Source of the DNA: Rhizophagus irregularis
Taxonomy: Eukaryota; Glomeromycota; Glomeromycetes; Glomerales; Glomeraceae
Direction of reading: 5' to 3'
DNA: 64,000 nt
Assembly (NCBI RefSeq): GCF_026210795.1
Contig: NC_089449.1
Coordinates: 2,542,001 to 2,606,000 of the forward strand
In this document: piece by piece, positions 36,320 through 47,860 of the stretch
Numbering within the stretch: the stretch's first letter is position 1
How the letters are laid out: each line of letters opens with the position of its first letter
Program-made: the position numbers and the translations under genes
The notes under the pieces: model-generated
Seen by the model: the letters and a program-made list of their open reading frames with translations, nothing else
Databases searched by the model: none
Told to the model about the DNA's origin: nothing

Positions 36320-36775
36320 TTGGAAATTTATCAGTTTTTTATCCGAAATTTATCCATTTTATATCAATAAATTCTCTTTGAATTTATCAGTTTTTTATTA
36401 GTTTATTATCAGGTTTACGCAATAAATTATTCTATGAATTTATCAGTTTTTTATTAGTTTTTTATCAGTTTTATACAATAAATTATTCTATGAATTTATC
36501 AGTTTTTTATTAGTTTTTTATCAGTTTTATACAATAAATTATTATATGAATTTATCAGTTTTTTATTAGTTTTTCATCAGTTTTATACAATAAATTATTC
36601 TATGAATTTATCAGTTTTTTATTAGTTTATTATCCATTTTATATCAATAAATTCTCTTTGAATTTATCAGTTTTTTATTAGTTTTTTATCAGTTTTACGT
36701 AATAAATTATTCTATGAATTTATCAGTTTTTTATTAGTTTATTATCAGTGTTATTAATTAAATCTATTCAATAAA
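36320..36775. repeat. Subterminal tandem repeat of the CACTA element
   Basis: About eight units of roughly 57 bp have the pattern AATTTATCAGTTTTTTATTAG, then TTTTATCAGTTTTA, then an AATAAATTATTCTATG piece. They lie 150-600 bp inside the right terminus. CACTA elements usually carry transposition-protein binding sites in such subterminal repeats. Confidence 0.85.
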
Positions 36776-37199
36776 ATTTCAGTTTTTTTATAGATAATTT
36801 CAGTAAAATTTCCGTATAAATTCCGCGAATATGAGACCTTTACTGAATAAACACGGAATTGTCTATTTAATAATAAAAACGGAATAAAAACGGAATAAAA
36901 AAACGGATCAAAATTTTTTATAGGGTGTATCTTCCTCCATATTCACCCGATTATAATCCAATAGAAACAGCATTTTCTACTGTAAAAATCTGGATTAAAA
37001 GAAATAGAGATTTTATGGAAACTTGTACAGATCCTGAATTTGCTATTATGGCAGCATGTTCGCGAATAACACCAGAAATGGCAAAATTTTATTTTGAAAA
37101 ATCAAATTATATTTAATTTGATAAATATAATAAAGTTTATTTTGTTTTGATTGGAATATATTTATTGAATTATTATATTATTATGAACATGAGTCTATT

Positions 37200-39003
37200 T
37201 TATGATGATGAATAATTTTTTGCTTCTCTAACAAGTTTTGTTTTTACTCCAATACTACTAATACCTAATTTCTCAAAATCACTATCAGTTAAGATTTGAA
37301 TGTCCAAAATATCTATAGATTCACTAACAATTCTTTCTAAAAAGCAGGTAAACTTTTGGCTCCCATACGTATTATCCAAATTTTCCAAAAACTCTTGAAT
37401 GGTTGGAATAGGTTTACTACCAGATGATGGAAAAATTGTAGAAGATTGGGAAGTTAAAATTGGTTGAGATTGTGTGGAGGGATAATTGTAAAATGGAAAA
37501 GATATAGGATAAAAAAAACTTTGTGGTTGTGGCGTTGGTGGTGTAGGAGGTTTATTGTTCTTGTAGATTTATTATTAAACATAGGAAAGGAAGGTGGCTC
37601 ATCAATTGTTGCCAATGCTTGTTCCTAAAAATACATTTATTATTATAAACAATTGTAAGAAATTATGTAAACGTTAGGTGAATGCGAATGTTATGCAAAA
37701 TATTATTATGCAAAATGTTACGCAAAATACACAAAATATTACGCAAAAATGTTATAAAACTCACTATTGATGCTGCTCATGTACTTAGATGTTGTGGAGT
37801 CAAGTGTAAGTGATTTGATCCATTAACATAACATAATCTCTGATGCTCTGCACAATAATGTTTTTGCGATATCAATATTACAGATGTTGCTATTTTACTT
37901 CTTTCTTCAGATAAGTTTGATTCTTTTGGAACAGCATTAGCAACTGCTTTCCCTTTTTTTCTTCTTGAGTCTTGTAAAGCATCAACAGCATCAGCATCAT
38001 CGGCAGTATCAAATATTATTATTTAGCAAAATATTAACAAATTATAATATAATGTAATTTACCTCTTTTTGTGAATTATTTTTTCGTGATTTGATCGACG
38101 CGAAAATTACCAACTCTTTTTTCTTTGAATGGAATTTGTTGTATTCAGTTAAAAATCTAATCCAATCCCTTTCATCTGTTAATTGAATTCCGGAACCTGT
38201 TTCCTTTCCTAGCTTATAGCTAACAATATAATCATCATATCTTACCCATTTATCTAATTGATTTTGTACTAAAAGGTTTAATTTTTTCCTAAAATCTTTA
38301 AAAGTAGTTTGGCTAATAGCTGCTGCACTACTTTCTCTTTCTTGCTTAATTATAAGTTTAAAGGAAATTTCTGATAAAGTTTCTTTGAATTCTTTAACAT
38401 CCAAATCATTATCAATCTCCGTATCTGTTTCTTCATCTGTAACTACTGTATCTTCAAATGGATCGTCCATAATATTTTCTTTATTCAACTCTTCTGATAT
38501 TTCTATCTTGTTTTCATAAATTTCGTCATCATCATTATCTGATAGTATTTCGCAAACTTCTTTTATAACGTTGGATTTATCTGAAATCTTTGATTTGCCA
38601 TTCAATTTTAAATTCCCCTTAGAATTAGATTTAGAAGTTTTTAATGGGGTAGTTCTTGTGTCTTTTAAAGATTTCCTCTTTAATCTTGTCATAATATTAT
38701 GGCAGATAACACAAAGAGAAAAATTAAACTTGAACGAAAAATCAATATTATATGAATAAATTTTGTTGGCCTCTTCTAATTTTTCAAGTTGTAATGTATT
38801 GTAAATAGTATGTTTCGTTTGTGAATTATAGATTCTAGAATAAACATTTCTTTTTTCTTTTCCTGTGTTCTTTAAAGTAGGTTTTTTATTTAAATCACAC
38901 TGACATGTTGTGATAGATAGTTTTTTTTCACAACTGAATATAAACATTGTTGGCACAAAAAACAAGCGCCGATAGCATATTGTCTCATATAAGGAGTAGC
39001 CAT
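37200..39003 (-). pseudogene. SAM-domain protein of the expanded Glomeromycotina family, broken
   Basis: The N-terminal exon begins MATPYMRQYAIGACFLCQQC and needs a one-base shift near 38935 to continue as CEKKLSITTCQC, giving Cys pairs. It then runs to 38063 through SYNIDFSFKFNFSLCVICHN, an acidic DNDDDEIYE stretch, and FHSKKKELVIFASIK. A second piece (37760-38000) reads RSKIATSVILISQKHYC and ends LTPQHLST then TGA, probably a mutated Trp before AAS. No acceptor AG is present just upstream of it. The last piece (37200-37560) is Pro/Ser-rich and ends in a SAM domain (IQEFLENLDNTYG to KLGISSIGVKTKLV). A further shift lies near 37560. The lesions make a full product unlikely. SAM domains mediate protein-protein contacts. 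Confidence 0.65.
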
Positions 39004-39392
39004 TTTTTTTATTTCTTTAAAAAAGAAAAATTAAAAAAACGCGATAATTTTTTTTTTGAAAAAGGGATCTTATATAATACACGTGATTTCTGCACACTAA
39101 TTTTATTGGATAGATCTTGTGTTACATCATCTCGTGTTTTGTGTTTTGTGTTTTTTTGTAAACGTCATAAAAATTTCTGAAATCAACCATTTTGCAAATG
39201 GCAATAAGTATTAACCGGTTTCGGACTATCGGTTGTATCGGCTATATTCTTCCGTCGGTTAAAAATTAATTAAATGAATAACAATCGTAAATAAATCAAT
39301 AGCCAAATAAAGATGCATACATTTTCAAATAACTTGCATGTGAATTTAATAAGAAAATGTCATAGGATAAAACTCCCCAGAATTCAAATTGT

Positions 39393-39402
39393 TATATATA
39401 AA
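39393..39402 (+). promoter_or_regulatory. TATA-like element upstream of the glycosyltransferase gene
   Basis: TATATATAAA lies 43 bp before the ATG at 39445, and the leader AAAAAAAAATG follows. The position is plausible for a core promoter, but such strings are common in this AT-rich DNA. Confidence 0.35.
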
Positions 39403-39444
39403 GAATTAAATCGTTTTTTGTGAGTGTAAATTTATCAAAAAAAA

Positions 39445-41410
39445 ATGATTAAAAGAAAATCAATTTTATTATCATTATTGGTGCCCTTCCTATTAAACCT
39501 AGTCTTTTGTGTCAATTTCATTACTGCAGCACAAAACGATATTTCTAAAGGAGTTGATATAGATCGCTCAAACATACCTAAAAATATTTTGTTTGGTTCT
39601 TTTATGGGCGGAAGAAGTCATGTTAAACCAATGCTAGACATTGCTGAGATATTGGCTGAAAGAAGCTACAATGTAAAATTTTTTTTATTAATGTATCTTA
39701 GATCGATGATCGATGATCAACTCTCTCATATTTTCATTCACGATATAAAGGTAATATTATTGGCATCCGGAAATAATGTATTGTCATCAGAGTATCCAGC
39801 CGTTAAGCAAATTTCATTAGGTCCTAGCACGGGCATGAAAAATTTAGGAAAGGATGGAATTGATGAAGAACAAGACTATAATGCTATGAAAAGTCTCTGG
39901 GAAATAGGCGTAATATCCTACAAAAGAACATACGAAAAATACAAAAGTGTTGTTGAAGATTATAATATTGACTTAATATTTTGCGATTTACTGATAAATG
40001 AAGCCTGTGTAGATGTTGCTAACACACTAAAGAAACCCGTTGTTGTGTTAGTTTCAGCACTTCAAAGTAGTTACAAATATTTTTTTTTTTTTTTTTTAAA
40101 AAAAAAAAATCATTATTAAAAAAATTTTCTTTTTTTAGTCGTGGATCCTAAACCATATAAATTTGACCCAATTTTAGGCTGTAACATTTCATTAGAAAAT
40201 GAATCAATTTGGGAAAGATTTAGATGTAATTTTATTCAAGTGTTTCGATATGTTTATTCGTTAAGTGACTTTACAAATCAGTTAAATGAAATGAGAAAAC
40301 AAATGAATGTTGACCTTGGTCAATTGACTCTTGGAGGTTTTAAAGCTTCTTTAGTTTTGATTGATACTTTCTTTGGTTTTGAGGTAATTAATTATTATTT
40401 ATCGAATTTTGTTTAAATTAGTAAAAACGATTTTTTTTTTCATTCTTAAAGTTACCACAAACTTTGCCGCCGTATATTCAGGTAAATATATTATTACTTT
40501 TATTATATTAATATGAAATATCAATCTTTAATCTCTTCTTTCTTAGGAAATTGGTCCGATATTATCAGAAGAATATCCACCACTCACGCCTGAACTTTCT
40601 GATTTTATAATGGCACGAACGCGTTTTATATGTATCTTTTGGTACACTTTACTCCACAACCACTGATAATAATAGTAAACTTTTACAATCGTTTATTGAA
40701 GCAATTAACAAAAAAATAATTGACGGTGTAGTTTGGGCATTAGTTGAGACACCAAAAGATTATTTTTATCCAACATTAAAATTATCTGATGGTACACAAA
40801 TTCAAGCTTCGCAAATTCTAAATAATGAACATCCACATATCCATATTGCAGAGTTTGTTCCACAATTTGCTATACTTAATCATACTAATACAAAATTATT
40901 TTTTAATCATGGAGGTGCAGGAAGAGCTCATGAATCTCTTTATACTGGTACTCCTATGTTAGTTTTACCTTTGTTGGTGATCAGATGGGTAACGCTCAAA
41001 AATTAGTTTCAGCTGATGTAGCATCATTATTAAAATTGACCACTTTGGATGTTAATAATATTTTAAATAAAATGGATTTATTATTAAAAGAAGAGAACGT
41101 AAAGAATATTTCAGAGAGATTAAAAGTTTTAGCTAAAATTAATAGTAAGAGAAAATATAGAGCTGCTGATTTAATTGAATATATTTTACATAGCAGTTCT
41201 TTTGTTGAATATGTCGATGATGACTTTTTAAAGGAATGGGTTCCTGCTGAAACTAGGATGGGATTTATTAGAGCATATAATCTTGATATTCATGCAATTT
41301 TAATAGGTATCGCTCTTAGTATCATTGGAATAATTGTTGTTAAATTAATTAAATTCATTGGTTTCATTATAAGTCCTTCGTCAGATGATCAAAAATCAAA
41401 AAAAGATTAA
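39445..41410 (+). pseudogene. UDP-glycosyltransferase family gene with two frameshifts
   Basis: Exons: 39445-40069, 40139-40383, a 30-bp microexon 40452-40481 (LPQTLPPYIQ), and 40547-41410. The N-terminus has a signal peptide (LLSLLVPFLLNLVFCVNFI), then GSFMGGRSHVKPMLDIAEIL typical of the acceptor domain. The donor-binding signature is HGGAGRAHESLYTGTPMLVL, then PLFGDQMGNAQ. A C-terminal membrane anchor (AILIGIALSIIGIIVVKLI) and a lysine-rich tail follow, as in ER-anchored UGTs. One base is missing near 40625 (before YVSFGT) and one near 40972 (before GDQMGN). Each shifts the frame inside the last exon, so the gene as written is broken. An intact relative would transfer a sugar from a UDP-sugar to a lipid or small molecule. 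Confidence 0.8.
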
Positions 41411-42466
41411 GCATTTAAAAAATTATGGTTTGGGTATTGGTCAAATTATACGACATAACTTACTATTATTTGAATTTTTAAATTTCTTTTATGCATATTT
41501 TTTTTAAATAAATTTTTATTATAAATATTGTATTATAACATTACATATTAAAAAAAATTCAGTGCGTAAATATTAAAATCCAGTATTATTCATTGGAAGT
41601 GTAAGGATACTTGAGCAACAGGTTCAACATTTGATATAACGGCAACATTGCTATATATTCTACTAATCTATCTAATTAAATCTATCTAATTAAAAAAATT
41701 TTGTCATATTTGGATTAGTAACATTGAAAGTGTGATATTCTTGCGTCCGATATATTTCGTATTTATCAAGTCATAATTAAGGAAATTTCCTACCAATCTT
41801 TAAACTAATACATTTTTGGTTAATTAAAAATTTTAACTGGATTTTTTTTATTCTGATGGATTAATACTAACAAAAAAAAGTATAATTTTTCTATTAATTG
41901 CATTTTATTTGCGGTCATTTCTGCTCTCTTAGTTACCATGACTCTATAATAATAATTTTTTTTTTATTTTTTCGGTTTTTACTGTAAAGACTGAAACTAC
42001 CTTTTTAGCCTTTTTTTTTTATTAATTTTTTTATCCCTCTTTTTATTATTATTCTTTCTTTCGGTTAACTTAACCAAAATTTTCTTATTCTTTTTTTTGG
42101 ATTTTTTTTTAGGGGATTTTTTTTTAATCAGAATTTATCAATATTTTTGGTTTTTTTTTTAACCAAAAAATATTGTTTATTCTTTTTTGGTTTGGGTCAA
42201 GACTATAATCAGATTAGAACTATGTCCTACGGCTTTTTCGATGTTTAGTGAGATTTTTTTTAGTCAATGATATTGTTTCTGACTAATAGATTCGCGTGAA
42301 AATTTTTTTTTATTGAGATATTATTTCCCAACTAATAAATTTGCGTGGAAAATTTTTTTTTTTGATATCAACGAAATTTTTTTAGTGAGATTGTTTTTAA
42401 TTATTATAAAGATACATAACAATATTAATTAATTAATCTATAACAGATAATAAATTTTTTAATAAA
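41411..42466. other. Gene-free T-rich stretch
   Basis: From about 41930, runs of 6-10 T recur every 15-30 bases on the plus strand, and this continues to 42860. I see no frame or RNA gene. A sequence resembling the proposed Helitron 5' end occurs at 41681 (TCTATCTAATTAAAAAAATT). Confidence 0.5.
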
Positions 42467-43716
42467 TCTATATAACTAAAAAAAATTGTCTGACGTTTGG
42501 GCATAACAGTAAATAATTTTGAATTGTGTAACTTGAAATATAATTAGTACCCGTGACATGCCTCCTCTGATCTATTTATGGTCAAAAAACTATTCAACTA
42601 ATCCATTTTTCAAACCGAAAAATTTCATTTTTTTTCCCATTTAAGTTTAATTTTTTTTTCCCAAACTGAAAATTTTATTTTTAAATAATCCCGATTTTTT
42701 TATATTATTTTTTTTCGATCTTTTTTTTTAGGCGGTACTTTTTTTTCAGATTCCTTTTTTTTTCAGAAATTTCCCTTTTTTTTAAACCGATTTCTTTCTT
42801 TATCCTTTTTCTTTCCCCAAATTTTTTTTTGATTTTTTTTTAAAGAAATAAAATATTATATTAAATATATTTACAAAATTATTATTTTTTTAAAAAATCA
42901 ATATAACATGTAGGAAAATTGACCGACGTTGATAGAAGATAGAAAGATGATTAAGATTTTTTTCAATTAAATTGAACGCCGGATAAATAGTTTGATTTTC
43001 AAATTCATAAAAATCAAAAAAAATTGATATTTTTACAATATTTTATAATTAATTGAAAAAATCAATAGATTATTATAACCAAATCCATATCCGAAATCCT
43101 CTAAATAATCACCAGATTTTTGAATAAAGATTTTATTTCAAATGGTTTAATTAAATTAATAACTTATCGAGTAAAATGATTATCAAAAGAATAATATTAA
43201 GTGAAATGAACAGATTCTAATACATTTAATTATTCAAATATTTTTCCTAAGTTTGTTATAAGTTTAAGATTGACGTAATATAAAATAATAAGATATAATT
43301 ATGAAATTAATAATTAATTAATAAAAATATTTGTAGTATTTTCATAATAACAAAGTTTTTTCGAAAATACTTCTAAAAAATTAATCAATTTTTATTGATA
43401 TTATTGATAATGATTATTTTTCACAATTCCTTAATTAATCCGAATTTCATTCTACACTCAAACGTCAAATCATTAATATAAATATCTACATTATTGTAAT
43501 TATAATTTATATTCATTCTAATATTATAAATATGATTTAATATATCTTATTCTATTATTTTTTTGTTAACTAATTATTAACTATATATTAAATTTCCAAT
43601 TATAAACAAAAAACTAGTGTAACTATTCTTTAATTTACTTAGAATTACATTATAATACTAAATTTTCTATTTAAACAAACTCATTGGTCCCGGTGCGAAG
43701 CAACGGTGACTGCTAG
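42467..43716 (+). mobile_element. Helitron-like element (3' end clear, 5' end tentative)
   Basis: The right end has a short hairpin CCGGTGCGAAGCAACGG (43690-43706) followed six bases later by CTAG and then T. This is the hairpin plus CTRR terminus of Helitrons, which insert between A and T. A candidate left end A|TCTATATAACTAAAAAAA is at 42467. A relative, A|TCAATATAACATGTAGGAAA, is at 42898; both are followed by an ATTG.CYGACGTT motif. Either would bound a non-autonomous unit (1.25 or 0.82 kb). There is no Rep/helicase gene. Confidence 0.45.
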
Positions 43717-45375
43717 TCACGAATAAATTACTTTAGTCATCACTATAATATTAGGGAAATTCATACTTTACTGGATTAATAATTATCAAATCTCAACACT
43801 TATAATTTTCTATAGATTCTCTGTAAAAAAAGTCGATCCGTTTTTTATATTCCATCTTTTTTTCCGTAAAAAATTCATATTTCAGGAATTAATAATCTTA
43901 CATCATGGAATTTATCGAATTACATACATTTTGATCCGAGAAAGGCTCACTTTTATGGAGTTTATATAGAAATAATGGATAAAATTTTTATAGGGATCAC
44001 TGGTTAAGAAAAATAATAATATCGTGTTTTCATAAATATTAGCTCACTCATTTCGAAAAACGTACGACAAAATGGGCATATCGGACATATTGGAACGTCG
44101 ATGAAAATATTAGCTGATATTTACGATGGACAATATGATGATATTGACCCGTTTTCACACAAGAAACCGCAGATTTACAGTACATTTGAGATAATGATAT
44201 ATCTCACATTCCTAATTGATTAGATATGACTAAAGTTACTTGTCATGGTCAGCCAAAACGGTCGGTATCGATCGCGGTCATGATCGGTGGGTTACAACCG
44301 TCAATAGTCGATACAAATAGAATACCAATCATACATTTATCACGTCTAATGGGTAGCAAATTTTGAAGAAAATTAATACACTCTTTATTGCGTGTCATTG
44401 ATATTTATTACAATAGCAAAGTGCCTATGCAATCATAGCCCAAGTTACGATTAGTAAATTATACTTATCAATGCCATTATTGTCTAAATTTAAATGCTTC
44501 TGTCACTTATTCTTAAACTTTTACATTAATAGAGATTTATTAACTCAAGTCATTAATAAATTCTCATTAATTATTTTTAGTGATCCCCTATTTACTTATC
44601 TTTCCATTAAAGTTATTTACAATCATTCACTATTCACTACCAAGTCATTTCTATATTCTTAAATCATTCTTATTTTTTCCATCAATCTTTCCTTTATATC
44701 TTTCCACTTTTTTGTTAAACTATTTATGAAATTTTCATATAATACAAATTCGTATGTAGTAAAATCATCATTATTCTGATTTAATGTTGATTATTTTATT
44801 TGGTTTTTTAGCTCTTGCAGAGTGATGATACTTATCTATTTTTAATGATAGTGTTTACACCAATGATGTGGATTTTGTATTGGAATTGGAAAAATTTAGT
44901 CCAAATATGTCTCCAACTTCCTCTGTAAACAAAAATATGCTGCGCCGTTTCGATCCCTTCTGTATATGTAATCGAAAAAAACTTATTTAATTTTCATATA
45001 TATATATTGATTATTTTCTCAAGAAAATCGTAATCAACATCAAATTTGCAGATTGCGTCACAAATTTTAGGTGAAGCCTTTAACTCATTTATTTATCAGT
45101 GTGTAATGCCATAATGCAGGACAAAAATCACGTGACTACAACTTTTTTTTGTCATATCTGTTGAGTATTTGAATTCACAATAATGTCTTCAGATATTTGT
45201 TGAGTGAAATAAAATGTACGATAAAATGAATTTTGATTTATCTTTTTTTTTTACTTTATTACTAATCTCCAAAAAGTAACTGAATAACTTACAAATGTGT
45301 TATTCTATTTAGATACAAAATTTATGTTACGGTTTTATTTGTATTTGATAAAACCTTCTTCACAATATCAAGATA
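43717..45375. other. Intergenic, nothing recognised
   Basis: AT-rich sequence with a slightly less AT-rich stretch at 44050-44350 (CGGTCGGTATCGATCG-type). There are no frames above about 60 codons, no tRNA-like fold noticed by eye, and no clear repeats. Confidence 0.4.
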
Positions 45376-45650
45376 CAAAATTTCAATAAATATTACATTT
45401 TTCGATCGTTTACATTTAACAACTTTGTTCCGTTATTGATAATTCAACATATTTTCCTTCCCTCATTCCTTTCTTTAGAGCAAGATTTATTCCAAATTTA
45501 TTGGGTTACCAAAGAATTTCCAGCATATAATCATCAGCGAAATTCATAACATACTGGCGGGATAGTGTTAATAAATCAACTAGTGATAAAGATAACAGAT
45601 TCAATAGATTCAGGATGAAGGCTAGTATTTGGCGAGTATCTGTGTTTTTT
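45376..45650 (-). pseudogene. F-box gene remnant
   Basis: Pieces matching the minus-strand F-box exon appear in order: ATTTCAATAAATATTACATT, then TTCCGTTATTGATAATTCAA, then ATAATCATCAGCGAAATTC, then TGTTAATAAATCAACTAGTG. Many substitutions and gaps remove any frame. A sister remnant with the same wording (GGCTAATATTTGGCGAGT-type end) lies at 48500-48790. Confidence 0.5.
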
Positions 45651-45720
45651 TCATTTTAGTCAACTGTAAGTCTTTTTTTCTATTTCGCGTGAAAATATCA
45701 TGTGTTGGTGACTCACGGGT

Positions 45721-46503
45721 TTACCACAACATCCTGACATCCATAATTTTGACAGTCAATAATCTCGACACTAAAATCCTGACAGTCCCAAAATTCTGAC
45801 AGATCAGAATCCCAATAGTTATAAACCAAATCCTGATACTAAAATCCCGAAAAAAAAAAATTTTAAATTAAGCGTATTACAATTTAAAAAATGATGTGAT
45901 TCTTAAAGTTTTATATCCTGTGTCCCATAAGATGATGCTAATAATTTTTCTCCGCTATGTTACGTCATTTATTGCCGGAAATGAATGATATCCGGCAATA
46001 AATGATGTAACATGGCGAATACGAGCAAAATTGACTAATTTATCATGATCCGTCACTTAAGACTACCAGCCGTTATTAGGCACTTCGTTATTCAATATTA
46101 CGATCAATATTGAATGATTGTTGTCATGTACCACTGCATGGCACAATGATAACAACATCCATCTCCGTATATAGTATTCGGCAATTTTGCATTACTACTA
46201 TCACAAAATATCTAAATTTTTTTTTGTAAAGTATCGACTGTTTTCACAAAAAGAATAGGAACAAGTAGTTGTTCAAGTTAATTTATTTTGCATTAATGAT
46301 ATTAATAATTATATTAATTAGATTAAACAAAAAATTTATCATTTCAATTTAAAATGGTTAATTACTTCAAAATTTTAGGATCTCACCGGCAAGATTTTTA
46401 ATCGCTGGGATTCTGTGACTGTCGAGATTTTTATTTGCTAGGATTTTAGAACTTTCAGGATTTTGGTGTCGGGATTATGGACCATCAAGATTCCGTTGGT
46501 AAC
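45721..46503. mobile_element. 783-bp element with long imperfect inverted repeats
   Basis: The left end TTACCA and right end TGGTAA are followed inward by matching arms for about 130 bp. They share CCATAATxxxGACA, CGACAC.AAAATCCTGA, AAAAT.CT and AATCCCA blocks, i.e. repeated CC(T/C)GACA-type words. The interior holds a second hairpin at 45952-46017 and no gene. The class is unknown and no target duplication was identified. Confidence 0.65.
45952..46017. repeat. Internal hairpin with 28-bp arms
   Basis: CATTTATTGCCGGA and TCCGGCAATAAATG form a perfect core stem around an 11-base loop. Arms extend outward through GTTAC(G/A)T to about 28 bp with a few mismatches. A second short palindrome (TTCAATATT / AATATTGAA) is at 46092-46115. 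Confidence 0.8.
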
Positions 46504-46757
46504 AGTTTATGCTATTTATTATTATACTATAGTAAGATGTCCATTAATAAGAGAATATAATCGAATTTATTATTCATTGATTACATCGAATATAACATAT
46601 TGAACAGCCTTAATGTTGAAAAATTGAATAAATTTTTCGTAAAACTTTTAAATATTTAACTTAAAATTTCAAATTTAATTTCTTTCCAAAATATATTTAA
46701 ATTATTGTTATTTAAAGTACATACATATAAATAAAGGTAATCGCATATTCATTTAAC

Positions 46758-47860
46758 TTAACCATATTTATGAGCAAATTTATTTTTAGAATTCTTTCCT
46801 TTCATTTTCATGCTAAATCTATTAAATTTATTATTTAATTCCCTTTTATCTTTTTTCTTTTTAGTTTTAATAAAATTATCACTTTTTTGCTCATTAGAAT
46901 TTTCAAGGAAATTATTTACTGAATTTAGTCTTATGCTTGCATTAGAAGAAGACTGATGTGATACATTTTCAAGTCTCTGAATATGACATTGAAGGAACTT
47001 AGGTATAGCTGATGGTGTATCTTTAATTTTTTTAACAAAAAACCTGGACAGAGGTGGAAGTGGAGATCGTGAAGGTCGAGAAGGTCGTGTAGGAGTTTGG
47101 ATGTGTAAATTAAGTAGTGAATAATGCAAATCACAGCATGTATGAAATAAGTGAGGATAATGATAAAAACAAAAATAAACATCTAATTTTTCTCTTTCTT
47201 CAATTTCACGTAATTCACGTTTGTTAACATAATTCATTATAGAATCAAATATTTGTTTTTTGTTATTCAGCCAAATTTCCTTTTTCTTTTTCGATAAGCC
47301 ATAATATTGAGAATATGCAGAATCTAGTTGTTCTTTCCAATAATATTTATTACATATGGTAAATCCAGTATGAGTATATGGCATAATGTCAACAAATTCT
47401 GATGGACATTCAATATCAATCAATCTAATCCGACTAATTTATTATGTTTTTTTTAAAAAAAAAATTAGCTAGTTCGAGAATGATAAATTACAAACGTAAT
47501 TAATTAACTGCTATTTAAATACAATATTTACCTTACAGTTTTATTTGAATGACATTCTTTACAACACCTAATTGCAAATTCCCAATATATTTTACATTCT
47601 TTAGTTCGTTTACATATTTGACAACCTCGTTCTGTCATTAATAATTCTGCATATTTTTCTTCACTCATGCCTTCCGGTGGAGGCATATCCTCTTTTGGCA
47701 TAAAATTTAAACGAGATTCCTTCCATATTTGTTGAGTAACAAAAGAGTTTGGGGCACATAAATAACCACGAAATTTACGACACACTTGAGAAAGTGTGAA
47801 TAAATCACCTGGTGGTAAAAAAGAACAAATTTCAATGAAGATTTCAGGAGAAAAATTCAT
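46758..47860 (-). CDS. F-box protein, copy 2 (two exons)
   Basis: Exon 1 is 47532-47860 and exon 2 is 46758-47433, with a 98-nt GT-AG intron. The joined frame is open and gives 334 aa, passing from NKTV into SRIRLIDIECPSEFVDIMP. Features are as in copy 1: F-box EIFIEICSFLPPGDLF, VCRKFRGYL, the zinc site CQICKRTKEC with CCKEC, YYWKEQLDSAYSQYYGLS, a Pro/Ser/Arg-rich linker, and a basic C-terminus ending FAHKYG. The start ATG at 47860 is the only early one in frame. It gives a slightly shorter N-terminus than copy 1 because the homologous upstream ATG is lost. Likely SCF ubiquitin-ligase adaptor. It is the best preserved copy at this locus besides copy 1. Confidence 0.8.

Larger units (their letters stand above)
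30803..36925. mobile_element. Apparently intact 6.1-kb CACTA transposon
   Basis: The termini CCCTATAAAAAAT and, inverted, CCCTATAAAAAAT are flanked by TGT at 30800-30802 and 36926-36928, a 3-bp duplication as in CACTA elements. It encodes a seven-exon transposase (minus) and a seven-exon companion (plus), divergently transcribed from 34501-34932. Subterminal repeats occur near both ends: TTCCGT-type motifs on both sides and a long AACTGATAA-type tandem array on the right. Both spliced frames are open, so the element could be autonomous. Confidence 0.88.
30685..37116 (+). pseudogene. Tc1-like DD34E transposase, split by a CACTA element
   Basis: The two coding pieces are 30685-30802 (LPLMNPHPNKNSVLVMDNAR, then IHH and GCGVL) and 36929-37116 (LPPYSPDYNPIE to the stop). 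Removing 30803-36925 plus one TGT rejoins GVL to YLPPYSPDY in frame. The Asp of MDNARIHH and the Glu of NPIE are then 34 residues apart, the DD34E spacing of the Tc1/IS630 group. An acceptor-like TATAG precedes 30685, so an upstream exon with the first Asp is expected. I do not see it before the retroposed element. Dead because of the insertion. Confidence 0.8.

Noticed and set aside
43681-43716. The GGTGCGAAGCAACGG hairpin as a tRNA or small RNA gene
   Set aside because: Too short for a cloverleaf. Hairpin, spacing and CTAG fit a Helitron end better.
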